Shown piece by piece: positions 16,801 to 26,488 of a stretch of DNA of 64,000 nucleotides (the stretch's first letter is position 1; every line of letters starts with the position of its first letter). The stretch is from Streptomyces shenzhenensis. Lineage in GTDB: Bacteria > Actinomycetota > Actinomycetes > Streptomycetales > Streptomycetaceae. A program made the translations under genes and the position numbers. The notes under the pieces were generated by a model. That model saw only the letters and a program-made list of their open reading frames with translations. It did no database searches and was not told the origin of the DNA. Location: positions 23,166 through 87,165 of the forward strand of contig NZ_PENI01000041.1 of assembly GCF_003688995.1 (NCBI RefSeq), given 5' to 3'.

Positions 16801-17987
16801 TCCGGCTTCTCCAGCCGCTCCGCCACAGCCTGGCCCACGGCGGCGACCAGCGCGGGCAGATTGTCGCTCTCCCTCCCCAGGGTGCTGAGCTCTCTGGTGT
16901 TCGGGCCGACCCGCAGGATCCAGGTCGGGTCGGCTTCGGCGCTGTAGGCGCGTTCGATGTCGGGGACGTACGCCGTGAGCCGGTCGCATGCGGCGCGGAG
17001 GTGGCCTCCCTCGTCCGCGCGGACGGGATCCTCGAAGGCGGACACGTAGCTGACCGGGCGGCTGGAGCGGAGGGTGACGAGGACGGCGTCGGGGAGGGTG
17101 TGGTGCCCGAAGGTGTTGATCTTCCCGGTGGGCAGGGAGGCGACGAAGCTGTGCACGAACGCTTCGACCGCGCGGCGTACGGGTTCGGTGCGCGGTTCGT
17201 CCTCGCGCAGGCCCTGGCCGAGGTTGGCGGCGAGCTGGTGGATACCGAGGGCGGCGTAGCGGTAGAGGGTGGCGGAGTTGAAGTCGACGGTGCCGATCAT
17301 GCCGGCGCCGGTCTCCTCCTCGGTGTTCTCGTCATCGACGGCGGTGTAGTAGTCGGACTCGGTCTCGACGCGGTGGACGCTGAGGGCGTGGGCGACCTGG
17401 ACGGCGGCGTCGACGTTGATGTCGGGGATGTCGGCGACCATCCGGCCGAACAGCGCGATGTCCACGGAGTGCCGGCTGTCCGCGATCTCGCGGGCCCGGT
17501 CCTTGTTCTTCTTGCCTTTGAAGAAGCCGGTGATGTCGGCGGCGCCTTCATGGGCGAGGCGTGCCAGACCGTCGAGCTGGCGGGCGGAGAGGAAGACCAG
17601 GTACTTGGTCTCCGGTGCGGGAGCGGGCCCGCCGTCCTTGGCCTGGCCGGCCTTGCGCTTGGGCACCTCGGTCTTCAGCCCCGTCGCCTTGATGGTCTCG
17701 TCGGCCAGACGCAGCGCGTCCGCGTCGCCGAGCGCGGGATCGAGAACGATGATGCGCGCGGCGAGGAGTTCGACGACCTTCTTCGTCCGCACGCCGAGCT
17801 CGCTCGGGTCGAGGAGGTGCTCGTCACGGAAGTAGGTGCGGATCGCCCGCTTCCACGCCTGGCTGGATACCCGGGCGCGGGGCACCCCGCCGTAGACGGC
17901 CGTCTTCGGCGCTCCGGTGTCGTCCCGGTTGAGGTTGCTGGGCGGGACGGTCTGCAGGGCGTGCACGTCCAGGAAGAAGCGGTTCAC
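16797..17987 (-). CDS. cas7e: Cascade backbone subunit Cas7e (CasC/Cse4)
   Basis: RAMP protein that polymerises along the crRNA, 396 residues. It starts with FLDVHALQTVPPSNLNRDD, followed by GGVPRARVSSQAWKRAIR, the usual CasC signature. The GTG start at 17987 overlaps the cse2 stop by 4 bp. The region KTKYLVFLSARQ... and the central FGRMVADIPDINVDAAVQ are normal for the family. Confidence 0.94.
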   Translation of the reverse strand: MNRFFLDVHALQTVPPSNLNRDDTGAPKTAVYGGVPRARVSSQAWKRAIRTYFRDEHLLDPSELGVRTKKVVELLAARIIVLDPALGDADALRLADETIKATGLKTEVPKRKAGQAKDGGPAPAPETKYLVFLSARQLDGLARLAHEGAADITGFFKGKKNKDRAREIADSRHSVDIALFGRMVADIPDINVDAAVQVAHALSVHRVETESDYYTAVDDENTEEETGAGMIGTVDFNSATLYRYAALGIHQLAANLGQGLREDEPRTEPVRRAVEAFVHSFVASLPTGKINTFGHHTLPDAVLVTLRSSRPVSYVSAFEDPVRADEGGHLRAACDRLTAYVPDIERAYSAEADPTWILRVGPNTRELSTLGRESDNLPALVAAVGQAVAERLEKPE

Positions 17988-18673
17988 GAGGCGTCCTTGT
18001 CGTCCTTGGCGGCCGGCGGGTTGCTCCCGGCGTCGCGGGAGTCGGAATCGGAGTCGGACTTGAGGCGGGCGTGGAAGGAACGGCCCCACTCCCGGCGTAC
18101 GGCGGCGGGACCGTCGGGCCACTGCCAGGCGTAGAGCTGCCCGGCGAGCAGCCCGTAGTCGAGGGGGATGTCCGCGCCGCGCAGCAGGGTAACGATGTCC
18201 CGCAGCCGTTGAGCGAGTGCCGTCAGGTCGGGTGCGGTACCGGCCCGCACCAGTCGCTTGCGGACCGCGTCGTCGATCTCTCCGACGGGCATCAGCCGAC
18301 GGATCGCGGCGCCAAGCCCGCCAGGCCGCTGGTAGCTGTGCAGGCGGTGCATGCGTGATCCGCGGGACTGCTGGTGCAGCGCCCACAGAGTCAGTGCAGT
18401 ATGCAGGGCGTTCTCGGCGCGGACAAGTTCCCGCTCGCTCAACTGGCGCCGGCCGTCCGCGGTGGAGTGCAGAGGACTGGTGTCGATGAGACCCCACAGG
18501 TCGGGCAGGGCAGCGGCGTCCCGGCCGGCGCCTCGGCGCAGCCGGGCGAGAGCGGCTACGTCCACGGCGCTGTCGCGGAGACAGCCGTCCTGCCGCGGCA
18601 CGATCAACTCGTGGGCGAGACGGGCGACTCGGCCACGGATGCTGGTGGGGGCGGTCGTGGGAGTGGTGGTCAT
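17984..18673 (-). CDS. cse2: Cascade small subunit Cse2 (CasB)
   Basis: Small helical Cascade subunit that stabilises the R-loop, 229 residues. The motif LWGLIDTSPLHSTADGRR and the basic helix NALHTALTLWALHQQSRGSR fit Cse2. The C-terminal tail is rich in Asp/Ser/Lys. Start and stop overlap neighbours by 4 bp. It is longer than the E. coli protein (about 160) and similar in length to other actinobacterial copies. Confidence 0.92.
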   Translation of the reverse strand: MTTTPTTAPTSIRGRVARLAHELIVPRQDGCLRDSAVDVAALARLRRGAGRDAAALPDLWGLIDTSPLHSTADGRRQLSERELVRAENALHTALTLWALHQQSRGSRMHRLHSYQRPGGLGAAIRRLMPVGEIDDAVRKRLVRAGTAPDLTALAQRLRDIVTLLRGADIPLDYGLLAGQLYAWQWPDGPAAVRREWGRSFHARLKSDSDSDSRDAGSNPPAAKDDKDAS

Positions 18674-20418
18674 CGGTCCGTCTCCGGGTCAGTCCTGTCG
18701 TCGGGGTTGCTGGTCGGCCTCGGCGAGGCCGCCATGCCGGTGCCTGGTGTTCCGCCGCCGGCGTCGGTATCTGCACCGCCGCCGGCGGGTCCGGGCAGTG
18801 CCTTGGCCAGGCGGGCGCGGAACCAGGTGTCGGCAAGCCCGGCGTTCAGCCAGACGGTGCCGTTCTTGCCGGTGACGGTCCTGCCCTGCCAGGCGGCGTC
18901 TCCGGCTGCCTCGATGAGGCGGTCCCCGAGCCGGCCGAGCAGACGTCGTACTTCCCCTTGCCATTGGCTGCGCAGCTCGAACGGATCATCGGCGCTGGCA
19001 AGTTCGGCCAGCCATACGCGGTAGGGCTGCTCCAGCTGGTCGAACCCAATTCGGCGGGCGCCGTCCCTCGGTCCGTCCGGGGTGCTGCCGGCCGCGGCAG
19101 CCAGATCGGCGGCCAGATCGCCCAGCGCGCGCACGGCCAGGTCGGCATCGTCGGCGGCGTTCACGGCCTGGCGACCGTAGATGCGGTCCTGGCGGTGCAG
19201 CAGCACGACCGGGATCAGCAGGTGGTCGTCGACGATGTCATCGATCACGGACTGCTGCGTACCGTAGGCGGCACCGACCACCCGGGTCCGGACGAGGTGA
19301 CCGCGTTCGAGATGGCCGTCGGTGACCAGGCGCGCGATCCATTCCAGAACCCCCGGGCGCAAGTTCGCCGCCGGCTGCGACGTCTGGCCCTGGTCCGTGC
19401 GGTCAGCGACGAGCGAAGCGATGCCCCGCCAGGCTGCGCGCGCCGGATCGTGCTCGCGAGGCAGGTAGACCGGTGCCTCACCGAGCTTCTTCTCCTGCGT
19501 CCTGCTGCGCCGCCACGACGTCATCGGCTCCCGGCGGAACTTGTTCCGTGAGGCCAGCGGATCTCCGTATCCGATGACGACGCCATGGACGCCGTCGTGG
19601 TCGTGATGCAGGCGCAGGCGGCGGGACTGCCAGGTGTACAGATCGCGAGGCCCGGTCGGCGCACGTTCCGCGCCGCCGGGACCGGGCGGCTCCCGGCGCC
19701 AGGCCGGCCGGTCGCCCGCATCGATGTCCAGTCCATCGGTGTCGGCGCCGACCAGGTTCAGCAGCAGCGTGTCACGCAACGTGTCGCCCTCGGCGAACAC
19801 ACCGCCCAGACCGCCGACCCATCCGGTACCCAACGGATACACCTTGCCGCCCTTGACCCGGTCGTCCCCGACCGCCCCGGATTTGATGCCTGAGGTGTCG
19901 TAGGCGTGGGCATGGACGACCCAGCGGGCGGCCTCGGCGAACGTCAGCCGCAGCCCGTCCGGCCGACGGGCCGTGAAGAACGGCTCACCGTTGGGCACGT
20001 CGGCCACGATCCGGTTCAGCGGGAAGATCTCGTTCTTCGCCGTGTGCAGCCCGGCCGTCTGGAAGAACGGCGCCTCGGGATGGAGCAGGTCGAATCGTTC
20101 CCGGTGGGCGTCCAGGTAGGCCTGCACCGGTGCGAAGCAGTCCAGGTCGTCCCGTAACTCCGCCCACTCGTCGATGTCCTGGGGGCCGTCGAGGGCGTCG
20201 TGCGCGATGGCCAGCAGCAGCCGCAGCAGAGCGAACTCCTGCGTCGGCAGATCCCCGACAACACGCCTCAGACTGCCTGCCTGGGCAAAAACCTGACGCA
20301 GCGACACCTCGTGCTGTCGGCCATTGACGTCGAGGACGCCTATCCAGGGCCTCGCGGTCAGGTCGAACGACGAGGACACGGCAGGGGGTTCGGCGGTGGT
20401 TTCAGCCACGCTCGTCAC
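18670..20418 (-). CDS. cse1: Cascade large subunit Cse1 (CasA/Cas8e)
   Basis: PAM-recognising large subunit, 582 residues. The N-terminal segment FDLTARPWIGVLDVNG is the typical Cse1 start. The middle has FFQTAGLHTAKNEIFPLNRI and the C-terminal helical bundle follows. A low-complexity Gly/Pro/Asp tail occupies the last 45 residues. The gene begins 17 bp inside the 3' end of cas3, so it is translationally coupled. Confidence 0.94.
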   Translation of the reverse strand: MTSVAETTAEPPAVSSSFDLTARPWIGVLDVNGRQHEVSLRQVFAQAGSLRRVVGDLPTQEFALLRLLLAIAHDALDGPQDIDEWAELRDDLDCFAPVQAYLDAHRERFDLLHPEAPFFQTAGLHTAKNEIFPLNRIVADVPNGEPFFTARRPDGLRLTFAEAARWVVHAHAYDTSGIKSGAVGDDRVKGGKVYPLGTGWVGGLGGVFAEGDTLRDTLLLNLVGADTDGLDIDAGDRPAWRREPPGPGGAERAPTGPRDLYTWQSRRLRLHHDHDGVHGVVIGYGDPLASRNKFRREPMTSWRRSRTQEKKLGEAPVYLPREHDPARAAWRGIASLVADRTDQGQTSQPAANLRPGVLEWIARLVTDGHLERGHLVRTRVVGAAYGTQQSVIDDIVDDHLLIPVVLLHRQDRIYGRQAVNAADDADLAVRALGDLAADLAAAAGSTPDGPRDGARRIGFDQLEQPYRVWLAELASADDPFELRSQWQGEVRRLLGRLGDRLIEAAGDAAWQGRTVTGKNGTVWLNAGLADTWFRARLAKALPGPAGGGADTDAGGGTPGTGMAASPRPTSNPDDRTDPETDR

Positions 20419-23332
20419 GGGTCACCTCCAGGCCATCCGATGGGCTGTAGTGCAGTGAGAAGCCTGCCAGGCGGGTCTGACAATGCTCGTCCAGCGCCAG
20501 AATCAGCTGGCCCGCGAGCCAGGGACAGTCCTTGCCCTGCCACGCCGGCAGGTACAGCTGCTCCAGTTCCGCAATAGCCCGGTCCATCACCGGCGGCGAG
20601 GAGAACTGCGCGGGCAGCCGCAGACCGCAGCTCGCAGCGGTACGGGCCGCGAAAGACGCCGGCGCATGGTCCTGCGGCAGCTCCAGACCCGCCCGCCTGC
20701 GGCCTCTGCCATCCGGCGGCAGCCACGGAAGAGTGGCCAGGGTGCCGTCGCCGCGGCGCTGTACGACGACGACCTCCAGGCTCTCCCGGCTGTCACGGAC
20801 CTGTGCCTTCCCCGCCCGGCTGTCGTCGGCGTCCCCGACCCCGGCCGCCACCCAGCCGAACAGCGGTCTGCCGGGCTTGCCGACGTCACCGAGACGGAAC
20901 ACCGACGCCCGGTCCGCCTGATCGGCCCGGTGGGCGTCGAACTGCGCGCGGGCGTCGTCCATCCGCTCGGCCCAGGAAGCGGGTCCGAGCGGGGCAGTCC
21001 CGTAGGCCCGCTGCACCAGGACGCTGATGTCGCCGGGCAGCCGCACCGGCCTCCCACCGCCCGCAAGGTGCGGCAGGAGCGCTGCGGCCGACCGCAGCAG
21101 CAGGTGCCGCCCATACACGGCGACCGACCCACGCACCGGCACCGGCACGTCTGCCGCAGAACCGCCCCAGTCGGCGCCGGTGAGCAGACACCGGGCCGTA
21201 CGCAGCCGCTCCGGGCGTTCGCTCTGGTTCTCACCGCGCCGGTGGCGGTGCAGGCGGCCCATGCGCTGCAGAAGCAGGTCCACCGGGCACAGGTCGCTGA
21301 CGAGCAGGTCGAAGTCCACGTCCAGGGACTGCTCGGCGACCTGGCTGGCCACCACGAAGTGCCTTTCTTGCGGCCTGTTCGCCCTGTCCGGCGGTCCGAA
21401 CCGCTCCAGCAGTTCGCGGTCCTTCGCCGCCCGGTCCAGGTCGACGAACCGGGAGTGCGCCACGGTCACCGCGTCGTCGCCGAACCGAGCCCGCAGCACC
21501 CGCGCGGTCTCCAGCACCCGCGCGACGGTGTTGCGCACCACCAGCACGCAGCCGCCATCGGCCGACTCCGCATCCAGCCGGCCGGCGAGCCGTCCGAGGT
21601 CGTCGTCCAGCCGCTCCAGGACCACATCCGTGGCCCGGCCCGAAGCACCGGGATGCCGCTCCACCGGCGCACCGCCGGGCACCACACCGGTGACCAGCGG
21701 ATACACCGTCTCCGGCGCGTCCGCCCCCTCGCCCGCCTCGGGCTCGGAGCCGGCGTAGGCGTGCAGAAGCCGGTGGCGGCGGTCGGCGGGCAGTGTCGCG
21801 GACAGCACGACCACGGGAACGCGGTAGGCACCCAGCCAGGACAGCACCCGGTCGAGGTAGACGCTCATGTAGGTGTCATAGGCGTGCGCCTCGTCGATGA
21901 CCACCACCTTGCCCGCAACGGCGAGGTGACGCAGCGCCAGGTGCCGGCTCTTCAGTCCCGCGAACAGCAGTTGGTCGATCGTGCCCGCCACGAACGACGC
22001 CAGCATGGCCTTCTTACGGCCCCGCAGCCAGGCATGCGCGACAAGCTCGGCGCCCGCCCGCCGCGCCCGGTCCGACTGCCCGCGCGACGCGACCGCGTCC
22101 TCGTCCACGCCGACGGCCGTGACCTGTCCCGCCCGCGTCATCAGACCCGCGAACTTCTCGTTGAGCGCCGCCTTGGAATGCGCCAGGTGCACCGTCCGCC
22201 GGCTGCCGGCGACCCCGGGCAGCCGGTCCAGCCAGGACAGAAGCCGGACGAACATGGCATTGCCCGTCGCCATCGTCGGCAGCGCGAAGAACACCCCTCC
22301 CGCACCCGAACGCGCCGCGAACACCTCGGCCACCGCCAGCGCGGCCTCCGTCTTCCCCTCCCCCATCGGCGCCTCCACGATCATCAGACCGGGCGGCTCC
22401 ATCTCACGGGCCAGGTCCACCGCGGCCCCCTGCACAGGCCGTGCCTTCACCCCCGCCGCCAACCCGAACCGCGAGGCCAGCAACTCCTGCGCGCCCAGGC
22501 CCGCATCCTCGGCCTGCCACGGGGGCGGCAGGTCCAGACCGGGCCAGGCCCGCGCGAGGCGCTCCTCACCCTCACACCCGGCCCCGTCGGGGAAGTACGG
22601 GAACAACTCCGGGTTGCTCGCGATCCAGTCCGAGACGATCACCAGCGCGGTCAGCAGCACCTGCACCGGCTGCGGCAGCCGCACCGCACCCCAGCCGCCC
22701 AGCCGCTCCGCCACCCCGAAGTGGACGGCACAGGCATCCAGCAACTCGGTCTGCACCTCACGCCAGGCACGGCCGGCCGCACCGGGAGGCCTCAGCAACT
22801 CTCCATGTTCGTAAAGGGCTTTGATCTGCCCGTGCTCGGGCGGCACACCGTGATGCCCACCGACCGCGACCGCGAACTGCCCGGTCCGCGACGCCGCCCA
22901 GCCGTGCCGTTCCTCCAACCACTCGCCCAGCAGCACCTGTCCGGCCAGACCGTGCGGCGCGAGCCGCCTGTCCGGCCCCAACGCCTCGGCCGAACGCATC
23001 GCCAGACCCCGGTCACGCATCACACCGGCGAGCGCCGGCACCTGGCAGGCGAACACGGGCGTCGCCTTGCCGATGTCATGGACGCCGGCCAGCCACACGG
23101 CCAGAGACCGGGCATCCGCTTCGCCCCCGGGCAGCACACCGCCGATGAGACCGCGCACGCCCACCGGCAGCCACTCATCCCACAACAGGCCCGCGACCGC
23201 AGCCGAATCCTCCATATGCCGCCACAAAGGCAGCCACCCGTCACTGTCACGATCATGCTTCGCCCACACCGACCGGGCCGGCCCCCCAAGCCGACGCAAC
23301 AGGCCAGAGCGGGCAATCCCCCCACGACTCAT
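20402..23332 (-). CDS. cas3: CRISPR-associated helicase/nuclease Cas3
   Basis: Interference effector with an N-terminal HD nuclease and a C-terminal SF2 helicase, 976 residues. HD motif: LAGVHDIGKATPVFACQ (about residues 80-97). Walker A: EAPMGEGKTEAAL (about 317-329). DEAH box: VVIDEAHAYDTY (about 478-489). Motif III-like SATLPADRR follows. All catalytic signatures are present, so the locus should be competent for interference. First gene of the minus-strand cas operon; a 200-bp gap separates it from the divergent array 2. Confidence 0.95.
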   Translation of the reverse strand: MSRGGIARSGLLRRLGGPARSVWAKHDRDSDGWLPLWRHMEDSAAVAGLLWDEWLPVGVRGLIGGVLPGGEADARSLAVWLAGVHDIGKATPVFACQVPALAGVMRDRGLAMRSAEALGPDRRLAPHGLAGQVLLGEWLEERHGWAASRTGQFAVAVGGHHGVPPEHGQIKALYEHGELLRPPGAAGRAWREVQTELLDACAVHFGVAERLGGWGAVRLPQPVQVLLTALVIVSDWIASNPELFPYFPDGAGCEGEERLARAWPGLDLPPPWQAEDAGLGAQELLASRFGLAAGVKARPVQGAAVDLAREMEPPGLMIVEAPMGEGKTEAALAVAEVFAARSGAGGVFFALPTMATGNAMFVRLLSWLDRLPGVAGSRRTVHLAHSKAALNEKFAGLMTRAGQVTAVGVDEDAVASRGQSDRARRAGAELVAHAWLRGRKKAMLASFVAGTIDQLLFAGLKSRHLALRHLAVAGKVVVIDEAHAYDTYMSVYLDRVLSWLGAYRVPVVVLSATLPADRRHRLLHAYAGSEPEAGEGADAPETVYPLVTGVVPGGAPVERHPGASGRATDVVLERLDDDLGRLAGRLDAESADGGCVLVVRNTVARVLETARVLRARFGDDAVTVAHSRFVDLDRAAKDRELLERFGPPDRANRPQERHFVVASQVAEQSLDVDFDLLVSDLCPVDLLLQRMGRLHRHRRGENQSERPERLRTARCLLTGADWGGSAADVPVPVRGSVAVYGRHLLLRSAAALLPHLAGGGRPVRLPGDISVLVQRAYGTAPLGPASWAERMDDARAQFDAHRADQADRASVFRLGDVGKPGRPLFGWVAAGVGDADDSRAGKAQVRDSRESLEVVVVQRRGDGTLATLPWLPPDGRGRRRAGLELPQDHAPASFAARTAASCGLRLPAQFSSPPVMDRAIAELEQLYLPAWQGKDCPWLAGQLILALDEHCQTRLAGFSLHYSPSDGLEVTRDERG

Positions 23333-23533
23333 AGAGAAAATTCATACCGGTTCACGGCGCAACCGCGCGCGGAAACCTACAAAATCGACGATGACCAGGA
23401 TTCCGCGAATGGGGCCTCCGGCTCAAGCGCCGGACGGGGAGAAGGCGTGAGGTTTGCTTTGCTACGTTTGTCGGACTCCGTAAACGTTGACAGAACCACA
23501 CTGCCAACGCCATAAACCCGCAGGCCAACGAGC
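23333..23533 (+). promoter_or_regulatory. Divergent cas3 promoter region / leader of array 2
   Basis: A relatively AT-rich gap between cas3 and array 2. It must hold the cas operon promoter (minus strand) and the array 2 leader (plus strand). The last bases before the first repeat (TAAACCCGCAGGCCAAC, 23513-23529) match the array 1 leader. I could not assign -35/-10 boxes with confidence. Confidence 0.55.
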
Positions 23534-23742
23534 CTGCTCCCCGCACCCGCGGGGATGGTCCCGCCGACGGCAGCGTCACCGACTGGCGGTACGACTGCTC
23601 CCCGCACCCGCGGGGATGATCCCAGCTACCCCGATCCCGGTCGCCTCGTGGCCGGCTGCTCCCCGCACCCGTGGGGATGATCCCTCGGTGGCGTCGCGGA
23701 CGGCGGCGCACCTCGGCTGCTCCCCGCGCCCGCGGGGATTGT
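23534..23742 (+). CRISPR. CRISPR array 2, type I-E, four repeats, fourth interrupted
   Basis: Repeats start at 23534, 23595, 23656 and 23717 (61-bp period, 32-bp spacers) and carry the same sequence class as array 1, read on the plus strand. The third has one substitution in the stem (CCCGTGGGG). The fourth matches only to GGGGAT (23739), after which an element with inverted ends begins at 23743. Its missing 3' part reappears at 26939. The array is divergent from cas3. Confidence 0.92.
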
Positions 23743-23954
23743 TGTCCTGTGCCACCGAACATTGAGCGCGTGCTATCGAACCTTGACTGACGCAAGTTTG
23801 TGTCATCGGAGTTTGATCACGCCTGGTCAGAGGCGCGGCGGGGCCGGACGGCGCCGAAGGACGGACTCCCTGGTTTGCTGGAAGGGCGGCGGGCTCGACG
23901 TCTGCGCGACGCCAGCACGCTCGTCTTCGAGATCCCGCCAGTATCGTGTCAGCC

Positions 23955-24386
23955 ATGACGATCGAGACCAGCAGGGAGCTGATGGCCTGACAGCCCCCGC
24001 CCGGCTGGCACGAGCTGAGCGGCGACCAACAACGAGCCCACCTGAACCAACACGGGATACGGATCCCACTGAGGCCAGCCGACTGGGATGCCCTGGACCA
24101 TGATCAGCGCATGGCCTACTTCGCGTGGCACGACCGGATCCTCAGCGACACCCCCGAGGCGCGAGCGGCCAAGGAGCGCGAGTACCGCGAGAAGCTCCGG
24201 GCCTGGAGGGTGCTGATGGGTTGGTGGATCCTTTGCCTGCTCGTCGGGCTGGGCCTGGTGTGGGGAACCAGCGCGCTCGGCGGAGGTGTGAGGTTGCGCA
24301 TCGGGCTCACCGTCTTCGCAATCGCCGGGTACACGATGGCGATCTTCGTTCCGATGCAGCTGACCAAGCCCGTCCCCCGGACCTGA
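23955..24386 (+). pseudogene. Small two-helix membrane protein with nonsense codon
   Basis: ATG 23955 opens MTIETSRELMA and meets TGA at 23988-23990. The same frame continues with PPPGWHELSGDQQRAHLNQH, then DHDQRMAYFAWHDRI, and two hydrophobic helices (residues about 92-115 and 118-138) to 24386. The continuity of composition on both sides suggests a single gene with a nonsense change, perhaps TGG to TGA. An intact 91-residue product from ATG 24111 could still be made. Function unknown. Confidence 0.5.
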
Positions 24387-24693
24387 CCTGTCGCCGGACG
24401 ACTGACAGCCATAACGAGTCAGCCTTCCACTGCCTGACGCGTTTCATAGGACGTGCTCAACCTTCCCTACGTTGTTCACCAGGACTGGGCGAGCCCTTCG
24501 TATGGTTCTCCCACCCAGGGGCGTCGGGTGTGGCTTTCAAACTTCTGCCGCTTGTGGCTTCCATCGATTGGCCGCCCGGCGCCCCACGACGACTCGGCTG
24601 CCAATTAGGAATTGCGAATGATCGCTCCGTAGGGAATCGACAGCGAGGTCGTCCGTCGGGAGGCACCTGCAGCACACCGTACGGAGGCACAAC
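24387..24693. other. Non-coding gap upstream of the IS110 transposase gene
   Basis: No gene seen. The 3' part is probably the left flank of the IS110 element. The ribosome binding site CGGAGG sits at its end, before GTG 24694. Confidence 0.4.
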
Positions 24694-25882
24694 GTGGCCA
24701 CAATCTGGGCCGGCATCGACGCAGGCAAAACCCACCACCACTGCGTCGCGATCGACGAGAGCGGCCGCCGGCTGCTGTCCCGACGCGTCGCCAACGACGA
24801 GACGGAACTGCTCGAACTCCTCGCCGACATCCTCGCCATGGGCGACGAAGTGACCTGGGGCATCGACCTGGCCGACGGCGGAGCCGCCCTGGCCATCGCG
24901 ATCCTGCTCAACCACGACCAGACGGTGCGCTACATCTCCGGCCGGGCCATCCACCGCGCCTCCGAGAGCTACCGCGGCGAGGGCAAGACCGACGCCAAGG
25001 ACACCGCGATCATCGCCGACCAGGCCCGCGTCCGCCGCGATCTGCACCCTTTACGCAGCGGCGACGACACCGTTACCGACCTCAAGATCCTCACTGGCCG
25101 CCGCATGGACTTGGTCGCCGACCGCACCCGCACCGTCAACCGCCTCCACGCCCAACTCCCCGGCATCTTCCCCGGTCTGGAGCGCGCTGGACCTCACCAA
25201 CACCGGCCCGCTCACCCTCCTGACCGGCTACCAGACGCCGGCCACCATCCGCCGGCTCGGCACCAAGCGGCTGGAGACCTGGCTGCGCAACCGCAAGGTC
25301 CGCAGCACCGACCAGCTCGCCGAAACGGCCGTCCAGGCCGCTGAGCACCAGCACACCAGCCTCCCCGGGGAGAAGCTGACCGCTCAGCTGGTGCACACGC
25401 TGGCGAAGGAAGTGATGGCCCTCAATCAGCAGGTCGCCGACCTTGACAAGCTCATCGAGGCCCGATTTCGCGACCACCACGCCTTAGACGTGATCACCAG
25501 CATGCCGGGCCTGGGCATCATCCTCGGCGCCGAGTTCCTGGCTGCCGCCGACGGCGACATGAGCGTCTTCGGCACCCCGGACCGCCTCGCCGGCTTCGGC
25601 GGCGAGGCGCCCGTCCCACGTGACTCCGGCAAGATCAGCGGAAACCTCCGGCGTCCGCATCGATACAACCGCCGCCTCCAACGCGTCTTCTACGCCTCCG
25701 CGCTGTTCAGCATCCGCCACTGCGAAGAATCCCGTCATTTCTACGACCGCAAACGCGCCGAGGGCAAGCGCCACATCCAGGCCGTCCTGGCTCTCGCTCG
25801 ACGCCGAGTCAACGTCCTATGGGCCCTCCTGCGTGACGGCCGGTGCTACGAGCCGGCTCCGCCGGCAAGGGCTGCCGCGTAG
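24694..25882 (+). pseudogene. IS110-family transposase, frameshifted
   Basis: The N-terminal DEDD-type domain (WAGIDAGKTHHHCVAIDE, then GEGKTDAKDTAIIADQAR) is in one frame up to about 25180. The C-terminal Tnp_20-type domain (DVITSMPGLGIILGAEFLAA, GISGNLRRPH-like segment) is in another frame to 25882. Restoring two bases near the GAGCGCGC run at 25178-25186 would join ALDLTNTGPLTLLTGY to the first half, so the gene is frameshifted and probably inactive. IS110 transposases use an RNA-guided (bridge RNA) mechanism; the non-coding flank would carry that RNA, but I did not identify it. The same family left the scar at 4.3 kb. Confidence 0.8.
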
Positions 25883-25930
25883 GAAAGGACGCGACACGTT
25901 GCGCGTCGGCCAGTCGTCTGGCGGGTTCCG

Positions 25931-26368
25931 TCAGACCAAGCAGAACTCGTTACCTTCAGGGTCTGCCATCACCACGTGATCCGGCTTGCCCTGCAACTCG
26001 TCCTCGCGGACCACAGTCGCACCCGCCGCGGTCAACCGCTCGACCGCCTCGACCACACGCGGCCAGCGGACCTCCCACGGTGTTTCACGGCCACCACCGA
26101 CTTGCACGTCGAGGTGCAACCGGTTCTTCACCAACTTTGGCTCCGGCACTTTCAAGAAGGACAAGGTGGGGCCTACGCCGTCCGGATCCGAGAGATACGC
26201 CCCGTCGTCCCACTCGTCCTCCGGAACGCCATGGTACGAGAACCACTCCTCCCAGTTCCCGAACCCTGCGGGCGCGGGCTTCTCCGCATAGCCCAATGCC
26301 AGCGCCCAGAACGCGGCCAGCTTGGCCGGGTACGCGCAGTCGATCGTCAAGCTCCACTTGGTCGCCAT
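25931..26368 (-). CDS. VOC family (glyoxalase-like) protein
   Basis: Single vicinal-oxygen-chelate domain of 145 residues, with two beta-alpha-beta modules: MATKWSLTIDCAYPAKLAAF at the N-terminus and NRLHLDVQVGGG...VVMADPEGNEFCLV at the C-terminus. The ending DPEGNEFCLV is diagnostic. The ATG at 26368 is preceded by GAGGAGGGCTC. It sits as cargo inside element A. Activity unknown; members include dioxygenase-like, glyoxalase-like and resistance proteins. Confidence 0.85.
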   Translation of the reverse strand: MATKWSLTIDCAYPAKLAAFWALALGYAEKPAPAGFGNWEEWFSYHGVPEDEWDDGAYLSDPDGVGPTLSFLKVPEPKLVKNRLHLDVQVGGGRETPWEVRWPRVVEAVERLTAAGATVVREDELQGKPDHVVMADPEGNEFCLV

Positions 26369-26488
26369 GAGCCCTCCTCAGTCTGATGAACGGACCGTAC
26401 CGGACACCTCTGACAACCCCCGGCCCGTCACTTCGCGCGCGCCCTGCGGCTTGATGAACGGCATTAGGAATCGGTGGCACAGGACAAT

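Larger units (their letters stand above)
23743..26486 (+). mobile_element. Element A: 2.74-kb insertion with exact 16-bp inverted ends
   Basis: The left end TGTCCTGTGCCACCGA (23743-23758) is repeated exactly, inverted, at 26471-26486. Beyond the outer 16 bp are subterminal repeats of the type CGAACCTTGA. Between the ends lie a dead membrane-protein gene, an IS110-type transposase gene and a VOC-family gene, but no transposase expected to act on such terminal repeats (IS110 elements lack long inverted ends). It is inserted inside a CRISPR repeat. It may be a non-autonomous or composite element. Confidence 0.65.

Noticed and set aside
20483..23515. A 1,010-codon open frame opposite cas3
   Set aside because: Low-complexity Arg/Pro/Gly composition, while the minus strand encodes Cas3 with HD, Walker A and DEAH motifs.
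23988..23990. In-frame TGA as selenocysteine codon
   Set aside because: No SECIS-like stem was seen, the protein is not a known selenoprotein, and a nonsense change in a cargo gene is simpler.
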